Assembly (NCBI GenBank): GCA_946886565.1
Contig: CAMPIX010000023.1
Span: forward strand, 1-29,013
Length of the DNA stretch: 29,013 nucleotides
Reading direction: 5' to 3'
Origin: an uncultured Altererythrobacter sp.
GTDB lineage: Bacteria > Pseudomonadota > Alphaproteobacteria > Sphingomonadales > Sphingomonadaceae
Shown: piece after piece, positions 9,223-16,055 of the stretch
Numbering within the stretch: the stretch's first letter is position 1
Layout of the letters: the number at the start of each line of letters is the position of its first letter
Made by a program: the position numbers and the translations under genes
The notes under the pieces: generated by a model
Databases searched by the model: none
What the model saw: the letters and a program-made list of their open reading frames with translations, nothing else
Told to the model about the DNA's origin: nothing

Positions 9223-11829
9223 CCGCTTGATCGCCTGGGCGAGCGCGACGTAGAGCTTGCCCATGTCCGAGCTCAGCAGCGTGACGCCGAGCGCGTTGCC
9301 GTCACGGGTCGACAGCATCGTGCGGAGCATCCCCTCGAAATCGGCCACGTAGCGGTTCACGTTCTCCTGGAAGTCCGGCTCGCTGTCGTAGAGCCCGGCG
9401 ATCTCGCGCGCTTCGGTGTTGTCGAGCAGGCGCACTGCACGACGGGTGAAGATGCCCCGGTCGCCGCGCAGATACGAAGCCCAGGCGGTATCGGTGACGT
9501 CGCTCGACAGCGCCTTGGCGATGTCGATCGCGTTCGAATTGAGGCTCTCGGTGATGAGCGCCATGCGCCGCGCGAAATCGTTGTCGACCTGTTCCTCAGC
9601 GCGTTCACGGGCTTGCGCGACGCGGGTTTCGAGATTGCCCGCGAGTTCGTCGACTTTCGTGAGCTGGTCACGTAGCTGGATCGCCGCCTGGCGGCTCGCA
9701 TCGGAGGCCTTCGCGGCGGCGCGTTCGAGCTGGCCGATCGATTGCTCGGCCTTCTCGCGCATGACTTCGTCGAGTGCCTGCGAGGTCTGCGCGCCGACCC
9801 GTTCGGCCAGCTCGCGGATGCTTTCGCCGGCATCCTCGCCGATCGCCGCACGGGCGGAGCGGGCGGCCGTTTCGAGCGCCTCGATCGCGTCGCGCAGATC
9901 AGCACGCGCCTTTTCGGCCATCGCGGAGCTGTCTTCGTCGAGCGCGACGATAGCCGAGCGCAGCTCGGCGATCTGCGCCGCATGCGCTTCGCCCGATGCA
10001 GCGAACCGGCCGTGCAGCGCCTCGACCTCGGAGATCGTCTCGCGCCCGGTGTCGCGCGCGGCGACCACATAGTCGGAAAGTTGCGCGCTCGCCGCGTTGG
10101 CCTCGTCGAGCGTCGCTCTGAGCGCGTTGGTGCGCTCCTCTACTGCTGCGAGCCGGCCTTCGGCTTCGCCGATCGAGGCCGGCAACTCGTGCTGCGATTG
10201 CTGCGCGCTCGCCTGGATCAGCTCGAGCAGGCGCACGCTCGCTTCGGTAAGCGCGGCAACGGCTTCGTCGGTGCCTCCCAACGCGGCGCGGCTTTCCGTC
10301 AGTTTGGCCTCGAGCCGTTCGAGGCCCTGCGACAACGCCTGCTCGGTCTCGCTCCCATGCTGCGCTACGTGGCCGATATCGGCGCGCAGTTCGAGCAGCC
10401 GCTGGGCGATCGCTTCGCCATGCTGGCCGATGCGCTCGGCCTGTTCGATCTGCGCTTCGCGGCGTTCGGCGATCGCGGAGTCGATTTCGGCGAGGCGTGC
10501 TGCGAGGCCATCGACGGCCTCGCGCTCGGCCTGTGCGAGCACGGCCTGGCGCTCGGCGATCCGGTTCTGCAGCCGTTGGTCGCGTTCGTTGATTCCGCGA
10601 TCGACCGTCTCGGCTTCGGTGCGAAGCGCGTCGAGCTTGCGGTTGGCCGAGGCGATCGCGCTCTCATCGATCCCGGTAATTACCTGGATCGCTTCGACGA
10701 GGCGTTGCTTCATCGCCTCGATCTGGTCGCTCCATATTGAAAGAGCGTTGGTTTCCTCGGCGCGGACCGCGTTGCCGATTGTTTTTGATTCGTCGCGCAG
10801 GCCGCCGAGCCGCGCGCGTAACGAAACCAGCGCCTGCTCTTCCTCCGCTTCCAGCGCACCGTGTGCCGCGCGCAGCTCTTCCGCGAGTGCGTCGGCGCGG
10901 CGTCGCAGTGCGGCAAGCGCCTCCACCTCGCGCCCGTCGAGCTCGACGCGGAATTCCTCGCTCTTCGCGCGCAACGCATCGAAGCGCTCGGCGGTCATGT
11001 GATCGATCCGATCGACCTGATCGTCGAATGCCGTCAGAGCCTCGTCGATCCGTCCGCGCAGCGCGACTACCTGCCGCTCGCTCGCTTCGCCGAACTGGTT
11101 GAGCCGATCGAATCCGCTGACGAGCTCGTTTACCTGCCCGTGGGCGATCCGGCCCGCGTTGCCGATCTGGTTCGAGACATCGCGCGCGGAATTGGCGACC
11201 ACTGGCAAGTCGTCACGCAATCGCGTCATGTTTTCCAAAGCCGTAGTGCTGACAGTTGCGAGCGATTCCACCTGCCGACCGTTGTCGTGGACCAAGCCCT
11301 GCAGCCGATCGGCATGCTCCGAAAGCCGCTCTGTTGCGACCCGGCCGAGCGAGTCGAGCTCGCGCGACTGCGAGGCGAGAAACTCGCGCGCGAGGCTGAG
11401 CTCGCGGTTGATCACCGAGAGGCGCTCCTCGAGCAGGCGCGATTCGTGCGAGAGCAGGCTCGCAACGTCGCCGAATCGCCGCGCTTCGTGACGGCTGTTG
11501 CGTGTCGCCAGGAGCCACAGCAGTGCGATCAGCGCAACCGGTGTGGCCCATTGGCCGACCCAGGCGATCCATTGCTCGGGCGCCGGGCCGGCGAACATCG
11601 CCTCGCGGTGGGCCCACACGAAAACGCCGGTCCAACCACCAACCGCTGCGAGTGCGACAGTAGGGGCCAGCCATCGCCTGCGCAGGCGGGGCTCGGCGTC
11701 CTCGTCCCAGACCTCCTCGAGGTCCGCATAATCGACGGCGTCCGCCTCGACCGCCGCCGTTTCGTCCTCGGCTGGCTGGTCCGCCGGCGCCTCCGGCCCG
11801 ATGGCCCTGATGTTCGATCCCCCTGACAT
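9211..11829 (-). CDS. Membrane-anchored long coiled-coil protein of unknown function
   Basis: This 872-residue protein has an acidic cytoplasm-type N-terminus (about residues 1-48) and an RLRRR stop-transfer cluster. Two transmembrane helices follow at about 53-73 and 87-108. Roughly 650 residues are rich in Ala, Glu, Arg, Leu and Gln with heptad-like spacing, that is, continuous coiled coil. The last 110 or so residues are more globular, ending TLLSSDMGKLYVALAQAIKRLRE. Similar sphingomonad proteins are often labelled ATPase, but I see no Walker A (GxxxxGKS/T), so that label is unsupported here. The build suggests an inner-membrane scaffold or spacer protein. It is transcribed divergently from the Hpt-like gene, with 71 bp between them. 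The stop overlaps the DUF1467 gene by 12 nt, tail to tail. The start ATG (11829) gives the only sensible N-terminus. Confidence 0.85.
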   Translation of the reverse strand: MSGGSNIRAIGPEAPADQPAEDETAAVEADAVDYADLEEVWDEDAEPRLRRRWLAPTVALAAVGGWTGVFVWAHREAMFAGPAPEQWIAWVGQWATPVALIALLWLLATRNSRHEARRFGDVASLLSHESRLLEERLSVINRELSLAREFLASQSRELDSLGRVATERLSEHADRLQGLVHDNGRQVESLATVSTTALENMTRLRDDLPVVANSARDVSNQIGNAGRIAHGQVNELVSGFDRLNQFGEASERQVVALRGRIDEALTAFDDQVDRIDHMTAERFDALRAKSEEFRVELDGREVEALAALRRRADALAEELRAAHGALEAEEEQALVSLRARLGGLRDESKTIGNAVRAEETNALSIWSDQIEAMKQRLVEAIQVITGIDESAIASANRKLDALRTEAETVDRGINERDQRLQNRIAERQAVLAQAEREAVDGLAARLAEIDSAIAERREAQIEQAERIGQHGEAIAQRLLELRADIGHVAQHGSETEQALSQGLERLEAKLTESRAALGGTDEAVAALTEASVRLLELIQASAQQSQHELPASIGEAEGRLAAVEERTNALRATLDEANAASAQLSDYVVAARDTGRETISEVEALHGRFAASGEAHAAQIAELRSAIVALDEDSSAMAEKARADLRDAIEALETAARSARAAIGEDAGESIRELAERVGAQTSQALDEVMREKAEQSIGQLERAAAKASDASRQAAIQLRDQLTKVDELAGNLETRVAQARERAEEQVDNDFARRMALITESLNSNAIDIAKALSSDVTDTAWASYLRGDRGIFTRRAVRLLDNTEAREIAGLYDSEPDFQENVNRYVADFEGMLRTMLSTRDGNALGVTLLSSDMGKLYVALAQAIKRLRE

Positions 11830-11871
11830 GCCGAGGAATCTATCATGGAAAGGGGGCGGTGAAACCCTGTT

Positions 11872-11879
11872 TTAACCAT
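11872..11879 (+). promoter_or_regulatory. Possible CtrA-type half-site TTAACCAT in a divergent promoter region
   Basis: The 71-bp divergent gap (11830-11900) holds TTAACCAT at 11872-11879, 21 nt before the Hpt-like ATG, and a GANTC methylation-type site at 11836-11840 next to the coiled-coil gene's start. TTAA-containing half-sites and GANTC sites mark cell-cycle promoters (CtrA, CcrM/GcrA) in alphaproteobacteria. There is no complete TTAA-N7-TTAA pair, so this is only a suggestion. No convincing -35/-10 pair was recognised. Confidence 0.25.
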
Positions 11880-11900
11880 TCTTGCGGTAGGCCGAGCTTG

Positions 11901-12209
11901 ATGATCCACGAAAACGGCGCCCTCGACGCGACGCTGGCGGCCGCCGCCGGCGACGATCCTGCCTTGCTGGCGGAGCTGCGCGCGGCCTTCGTCGAAAGTC
12001 TGGAACGCAACATCGACTTGCTCGGCCGCGCCCGTTGCGACGGCAACTGGAGCGTCGCGGCGATGCGGCTGAAGGGTCTCGCAGCGAGCTTCCACGCCGG
12101 GGTGCTTCTCGCGCTCGCCGAAGAGGCGATTGCCTCAGCTCCGGGCGAACCGACCATCCTGCGCAAGCTCGAAACCTTCAAGCGCGATTTCTCGACCGCC
12201 CGGCCCTGA
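11901..12209 (+). CDS. Degenerate Hpt-like (histidine phosphotransfer) domain protein lacking the phospho-His
   Basis: The protein has 102 residues from the ATG at 11901 and is all helical, the size of a lone Hpt domain. The core AAMRLKGLAASFHAG aligns with the Hpt signature AHxLKGxAxxxGA: the LKG, the following small residues and the next helix (LALAEEAIA) fit, but the phosphorylatable His is Met55 (ATG at 12063-12065). It therefore cannot act as a normal phosphotransfer protein. The frame also opens at GTG 11859, adding 14 residues with no resemblance to the fold, so I prefer 11901 although its Shine-Dalgarno is poor. It leads a (+) group of four genes whose last is kinase-like. Fold assignment is fairly likely; function is unknown. 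Confidence 0.7.
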   Translation: MIHENGALDATLAAAAGDDPALLAELRAAFVESLERNIDLLGRARCDGNWSVAAMRLKGLAASFHAGVLLALAEEAIASAPGEPTILRKLETFKRDFSTARP

Positions 12210-12255
12210 CCGCGCCCTCGCGACGCTTGGCACGCGGCTTTGTGCCGCCTAGCAT

Positions 12256-12279
12256 CCTTCGCTCCTTATCGAGCGGAGG
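12256..12279 (+). promoter_or_regulatory. Hairpin sequestering the Shine-Dalgarno of the next gene
   Basis: In the 75-nt gap after the Hpt-like gene, CCTTCGCTC (12256-12264) pairs over nine positions, one of them a U-G wobble, with GAGCGGAGG (12271-12279) across a 6-nt loop. The 3' strand contains the complete GGAGG Shine-Dalgarno, which lies 5 nt before the TTG start at 12285. When folded, ribosome access would be blocked. A second, weaker 5-bp hairpin (GGCAC 12229-12233 / GTGCC 12242-12246) precedes it. No T-run follows either, so they do not look like terminators. Confidence 0.6.
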
Positions 12280-12284
12280 GACCA

Positions 12285-13484
12285 TTGCGGGTCGCGATCC
12301 TATCGGCACACATTGCGACGGGTGAAACGGGCGCGCCGGTGCGCGGCCTGCTCACCATTGCCGGGCGCAGCGTCGCCGCGCTCCAGCTCGAGCTTGCGCT
12401 GCGGCTCGGATGCGAGCGTGTCGTGTGCCTCGCCGATGGCCTCAACGAAGGCATTCTTCCGCTTTTGCATCGCACGGAAGGCGCCGGAGCGAGCTTTCAT
12501 GCGCTCTCCGGTGCGCGAGCGCTGTCGGGACTGGTCAAGGCGCAGGACGATCTGTTCGTCTTTTCGGAAGGAGTCGTGCCCGACCCGCCGCTGGTCGGCG
12601 AATTGCTGGGAGAGCGCTCGGGCATCGTGGCGCTGCCCGCGGAAGCCGGCGTCGAGGCCGGGTTCGAGCGGATCGATCGCGATCACGCCTGGGCCGGGGT
12701 CGCACGGCTTCCCGGATCGGGCGTCGAGCGGCTGGCGGAAATGCCGATCGACGTCGATATCGTCTCGGCGCTGCTGCGAGTCGGGCTGCAATCGGGCGTC
12801 CGGCTGGTTCCGCTCGCCCGTTCGCATCTTGCGAACCGGAATTGGGTCTATCTACGCGACGAAGCGCAGGCGCGCGCGTTCGAGGCCGCCTGGTTGCAGC
12901 AGAGGGTTACGCCGGCGTCGTTTGCGGCTCCGGCACTCGCGCTCGCCGATCGGGCGGCTATGGCACTCGCGCCGCGCGTGCTGGCGCGGCGGAGCCGGGC
13001 GCTGCTGCCGCTGGCGGGCGGGGTCGTGAGCCTTGGCGGTGCGCTTGCCGCGGCGTGGTGGAAAATGCCGGCGCTCGCGTTTGGAGCGACCGCGCTTGGC
13101 GCCTTCCTGTTGCGCATGACCGGCACGCTTGGCGCTCTCGCGCGCGACGAACGGCAGGCCGGCTGGTTCCGGCGCATGGCCCGCGGCGCACCAGGTGTTG
13201 CGGTGGACGCGGCGATCCTCGCGCTGGCGGGGCTCGCTGCGCCGGCGCAGGGCTTGGCGGGGTGGCTTTTCGCTGCGACCGCAATGCTGCTCGCCCTGCG
13301 TCTGGTGGAGCGTTCGGGGACAGACGCGATCGCGAGCGCCGCATCCGATCGGACCGTGCTGGCGGCGCTTCTCGCACTTGCCGCCGCCGCCGGACAAATT
13401 CTCCCTGCGATTCAGTTGCTTGCGCTCAGCGCACTGGTGCTTCTCTATTTCGCGACGAGCCGGCGAGGGATAACGCGGGTTTAA
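12285..13484 (+). CDS. Nucleotidyltransferase-like N-terminal domain fused to a multi-pass membrane domain
   Basis: The protein has 399 residues from TTG 12285, chosen because GGAGG sits 5 nt upstream and the protein then starts RVAILSAHIATGETG. The first 200 or so residues look like a weak NTP-transferase (Rossmann-like) fold: APVRGLLTIAGRSVAALQLE followed by GCERVVCLAD resembles the start of sugar-nucleotide or MobA-like transferases. The usual GxGxR...K signature is incomplete, so activity is doubtful. Residues about 235-392 carry five or six hydrophobic helices. I see no CDP-alcohol phosphotransferase motif, so it should not be called a DIPP synthase-type enzyme. Function is not known. 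It sits between the Hpt-like gene and the 320-residue gene on the same strand. Confidence 0.75.
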   Translation: MRVAILSAHIATGETGAPVRGLLTIAGRSVAALQLELALRLGCERVVCLADGLNEGILPLLHRTEGAGASFHALSGARALSGLVKAQDDLFVFSEGVVPDPPLVGELLGERSGIVALPAEAGVEAGFERIDRDHAWAGVARLPGSGVERLAEMPIDVDIVSALLRVGLQSGVRLVPLARSHLANRNWVYLRDEAQARAFEAAWLQQRVTPASFAAPALALADRAAMALAPRVLARRSRALLPLAGGVVSLGGALAAAWWKMPALAFGATALGAFLLRMTGTLGALARDERQAGWFRRMARGAPGVAVDAAILALAGLAAPAQGLAGWLFAATAMLLALRLVERSGTDAIASAASDRTVLAALLALAAAAGQILPAIQLLALSALVLLYFATSRRGITRV

Positions 13485-13508
13485 CTATGTCCCGCTAAGG
13501 GTCTGTGA

Positions 13509-14471
13509 ATGACCGACTCCGGCGTGACCCAGGCATCGCGTTCTCCGATCGAGGCCGTCCTTGCAGACGAGCTCGCGCGCGGCGACGTCGTGCTCGGCAC
13601 GATCGGGCCGATGCTCGGCATGTTGCTCGCCAATCACGACCACGCGCTGTTCAGCGACGAAATCGTCGCCCGCGTCCGGTCGATGGCTGCCAGTGTGGCG
13701 CGGCAGATGCTCGTGGCCGAAGGTGCCGCTGCAGGCGAGGATGATCCGTATGCCTTCGCCGCCGAACGCGGGGAGCCACTGGCGGATGCCCTGATCGAGA
13801 ACCTGTCGCTGCTCGGCCATTGCCATGCACTCGCGCTCGAATACCGGCTGGCGATCCAGCTCGAGGCGCGCAATTCGATCGATCCGGTACTTTCGCCGTT
13901 GCTCCAGTCGCTTATTGCCGCCCCGGACGAAGCGACGTCCCAACTCGCGATGGCGCTGCTGGCGGCGCAGTCGCGCTTCGTACAGCAGCAGCGGCGGATG
14001 GAGCTGGCGATAGTCGAATTGTCCCCGGGGCTGTTCGAGTTCGCGCTCGATCGCTGGCGCGAGCATGGCGGCGGAAGCGGCGACAACGCTGTGGCGCAGG
14101 CCGAGAGCCGACTGCGCCAGAATTACGAAGCGCACGACGGCAGGCTTTCGCTGCTGGCGCGCGCCGCAGGGGCGGTGGGGGAGGGGATGCAGCCCGCGAT
14201 GTCCCTCGGACACGCGGGGGTCGGGCTGTTTCTCACCGCAATCGCGCTGGCTGCCCGGCAGGATCGCGATCTGATCGCGATATCGACCAACGAAAGCCAA
14301 CTTGCGCGTTTCGCATTGGCGGCGCGGGCGGCGGGGCTCAAGCCCGGTCAGATCGCCGAACAGTTCGCACTGGTCCACCCGCACGTCACCCTGCCCGATG
14401 GGTTCGATACGCTGCGCGCCGACCGTGCGACGGCGATCCTCGATGCCTCCGGTCATCCGGCGCTGGACTGA
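13509..14471 (+). CDS. Helical protein of unknown function encoded just before the kinase-like gene
   Basis: The protein has 320 residues, is soluble, and is almost entirely helical by composition, with no signal peptide or transmembrane segment. I do not recognise the family. Segments that look conserved are the start of the first helices (GPMLGMLLANHDHALFSDE), LSLLGHCHALALEYRLAIQLE, and the C-terminal ISTNESQLARFALAARAAGL with HPHVTLPDGFDTLRADRA. The ATG at 13509 has AAGGG 9 nt upstream, and 24 nt separate it from the previous stop. The stop is only 3 nt before the kinase-like ATG, so the two are almost certainly co-translated and probably work together. Confidence 0.8.
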   Translation: MTDSGVTQASRSPIEAVLADELARGDVVLGTIGPMLGMLLANHDHALFSDEIVARVRSMAASVARQMLVAEGAAAGEDDPYAFAAERGEPLADALIENLSLLGHCHALALEYRLAIQLEARNSIDPVLSPLLQSLIAAPDEATSQLAMALLAAQSRFVQQQRRMELAIVELSPGLFEFALDRWREHGGGSGDNAVAQAESRLRQNYEAHDGRLSLLARAAGAVGEGMQPAMSLGHAGVGLFLTAIALAARQDRDLIAISTNESQLARFALAARAAGLKPGQIAEQFALVHPHVTLPDGFDTLRADRATAILDASGHPALD

Positions 14472-14474
14472 GCG

Positions 14475-15860
14475 ATGGACGCCGCCGCGCACACCTTCCT
14501 CGCCCGTGGACGCACCGACGCCGACGACCGGCTGGTCGAGGCCGACGAGCTGATCGCCGGGCTGCAACGCCAGTGCGGCGGTGAAATCCCGGGCGCGCTA
14601 GCGATCCCCGCGCTGCTCGAGCACGTGCGCCGGGCGCGCGGGGCGGGAGCCCGGCTTTCGGGCGCGATCGAGGCGTTCGGCGGCGACGAGACGGTGCGCG
14701 CGTGGATCGAGATATTCCCGCATACCGACGCAGAGGGCGGCTGTTCGATCGGCGTGGTCGACTGGCAGGCGACCCCGGTGGTTCGCGAAAGCGACGCCCA
14801 GGCCGCGGCGCGGCGGCTCGAGATCGAGCGCAATCTCGCCGAACTGACCGCGCGGCTCGACCCCGCGCAGGCGGTTCTCGCGGTCGAGAGCAGCGCCCCT
14901 GATCTCGCCGATCTCGCCGCGCGCATGGCTGGCGGCAGGGGGCGTGCGTGGACCGAATTCGTCGAGCTGCCCGGCGCGCTGCACGAACAGCCGACCCACT
15001 GGCGCCTGCTCGACGGCGCCAGGGTCGAGGTCGAGGGTTCGCGGCGCGAATGGACCGCGACGCTCGTTCCGCTCGGTTCGCCCGAGCCGGGGCAGGGCGG
15101 GTTCGAGCTCTATCTCGTGGCCGACGCTCCGCTCGCGACCGCTTCCTCGCCGCAGGCCCCGGCCGCCGGCGCGCAACGATCGACACGGCCGATCGGGCAG
15201 GACCTGTCGCCCGTTCTGCGCCAGCCGATCGCGCGGATCATCGCCAATGCCGAGACGATCCGCACGCGCCTCGCCGGCCCGCTGGCGGAGGAGTACAGCA
15301 ACTACGCCGCCGACATCGCCTCGGCGGGCCAGCACCTGCTCGCGCTGATCGAGGACCTGTCGGACCTCGAAGTGGTCGAATCGGACGATTTCGCCACGGC
15401 GCCCGACGAGATCGATCTTGGCGATGTATCGCGCCGCGCGGCGGGCATCCTCGCGGTCCGCGCGAAGGAGCGCGGGATCGAGATCGTCGCGCCCGCGCCG
15501 GGCGAGACGCTCCCCGCGATCGCCGAGTTTCGCCGCGTGCTGCAGATCCTGCTCAACCTCGTCGGCAATGCGATCCGCTATTCGCCCGAGGGCTCGACCG
15601 TGCGGATCGAGCTGTCGGGCGAGGATGGCCGTGCGCTGGTGCTGGTGCGTGACCAAGGCCCCGGCGTCGGCGAGAAGGACCAGCAGCGCGTGTTCGAGAA
15701 GTTCGAACGGCTCGGCCGCAGCGGCGACGGCGGCTCGGGACTCGGCCTCTACATCTCGCGCCGGTTGGCGCGTGCGATGGGGGGCGAGCTATCGGTGGAA
15801 AGCAAGCCGGGCGAGGGCGCGAGCTTCCAGCTCGACCTGCCCCCGAACTCGAAGGGCTAA
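14475..15860 (+). CDS. Histidine-kinase-like protein with Pro in place of the phospho-accepting His
   Basis: The protein has 461 residues and no transmembrane segment. The N-terminal 230 or so residues probably form a PAS-like sensory part, by position and length only. The dimerisation helices follow: the H-box reads LSPVLRQPIARI, aligning with SHELRTPL, so the phospho-acceptor is Pro246 (CCC at 15210-15212). The catalytic domain looks intact: N-box NLVGNAIRYS (about 361-370, with Asn361 and Asn365), G1 DQGPGVG (393-399), F-box VFEKFERLG, and G2 GSGLGLYI (420-427). It should still bind ATP but cannot autophosphorylate at the usual site. DivL of Caulobacter, with Tyr there, is a known precedent for such kinases. 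The stop overlaps the convergent small membrane gene by 4 nt. Confidence 0.85.
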   Translation: MDAAAHTFLARGRTDADDRLVEADELIAGLQRQCGGEIPGALAIPALLEHVRRARGAGARLSGAIEAFGGDETVRAWIEIFPHTDAEGGCSIGVVDWQATPVVRESDAQAAARRLEIERNLAELTARLDPAQAVLAVESSAPDLADLAARMAGGRGRAWTEFVELPGALHEQPTHWRLLDGARVEVEGSRREWTATLVPLGSPEPGQGGFELYLVADAPLATASSPQAPAAGAQRSTRPIGQDLSPVLRQPIARIIANAETIRTRLAGPLAEEYSNYAADIASAGQHLLALIEDLSDLEVVESDDFATAPDEIDLGDVSRRAAGILAVRAKERGIEIVAPAPGETLPAIAEFRRVLQILLNLVGNAIRYSPEGSTVRIELSGEDGRALVLVRDQGPGVGEKDQQRVFEKFERLGRSGDGGSGLGLYISRRLARAMGGELSVESKPGEGASFQLDLPPNSKG

Positions 15861-16051
15861 CGTTTCCGGCGCGAGCCGAACCAGAACAGCGCCACGCCGA
15901 CCGCGAGAGTCAGCGCGCCGTTGAGCGCCCATTGCCGGTCGGCGAGCATGAAGCTCTCGGCCGGCCACATGACCAGACCGAGCCCCTGGAGCGTCCACAG
16001 CCCGCCGGCGAGCATCAGCGCGACGCCGGCGATCTGGAGGACGAGTCTCAT
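15857..16051 (-). CDS. Small two-helix membrane protein
   Basis: The protein has 64 residues with two hydrophobic helices (about 4-28 and 42-60) and a basic RRKR end. The pattern GLWTLQGLGL followed by ESFM and a second helix recalls a widespread family of tiny bacterial membrane proteins (GxxWxLQGxxxxxxSFM) of unknown role. It starts 4 nt after the gltA stop, so it is likely the last gene of the gltX-gltA transcript. Its stop overlaps the kinase-like gene's stop tail to tail (CTAA). Confidence 0.75.
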   Translation of the reverse strand: MRLVLQIAGVALMLAGGLWTLQGLGLVMWPAESFMLADRQWALNGALTLAVGVALFWFGSRRKR

Positions 16052-16055
16052 CGGT

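Noticed and set aside
9211..11829. ATPase label for the coiled-coil protein
   Set aside because: No Walker A or B motif found in the 872 residues.
12227..12243. Sigma-54 promoter-like sequence (TGGCAC then TTTG)
   Set aside because: The -12 GC dinucleotide is not at the required spacing from GG; better explained as a small GGCAC/GTGCC hairpin.
12285..13484. CDP-alcohol phosphatidyltransferase or DIPP-synthase assignment for the membrane half
   Set aside because: The DGxxAR...GxxxDxxxD motif is absent.
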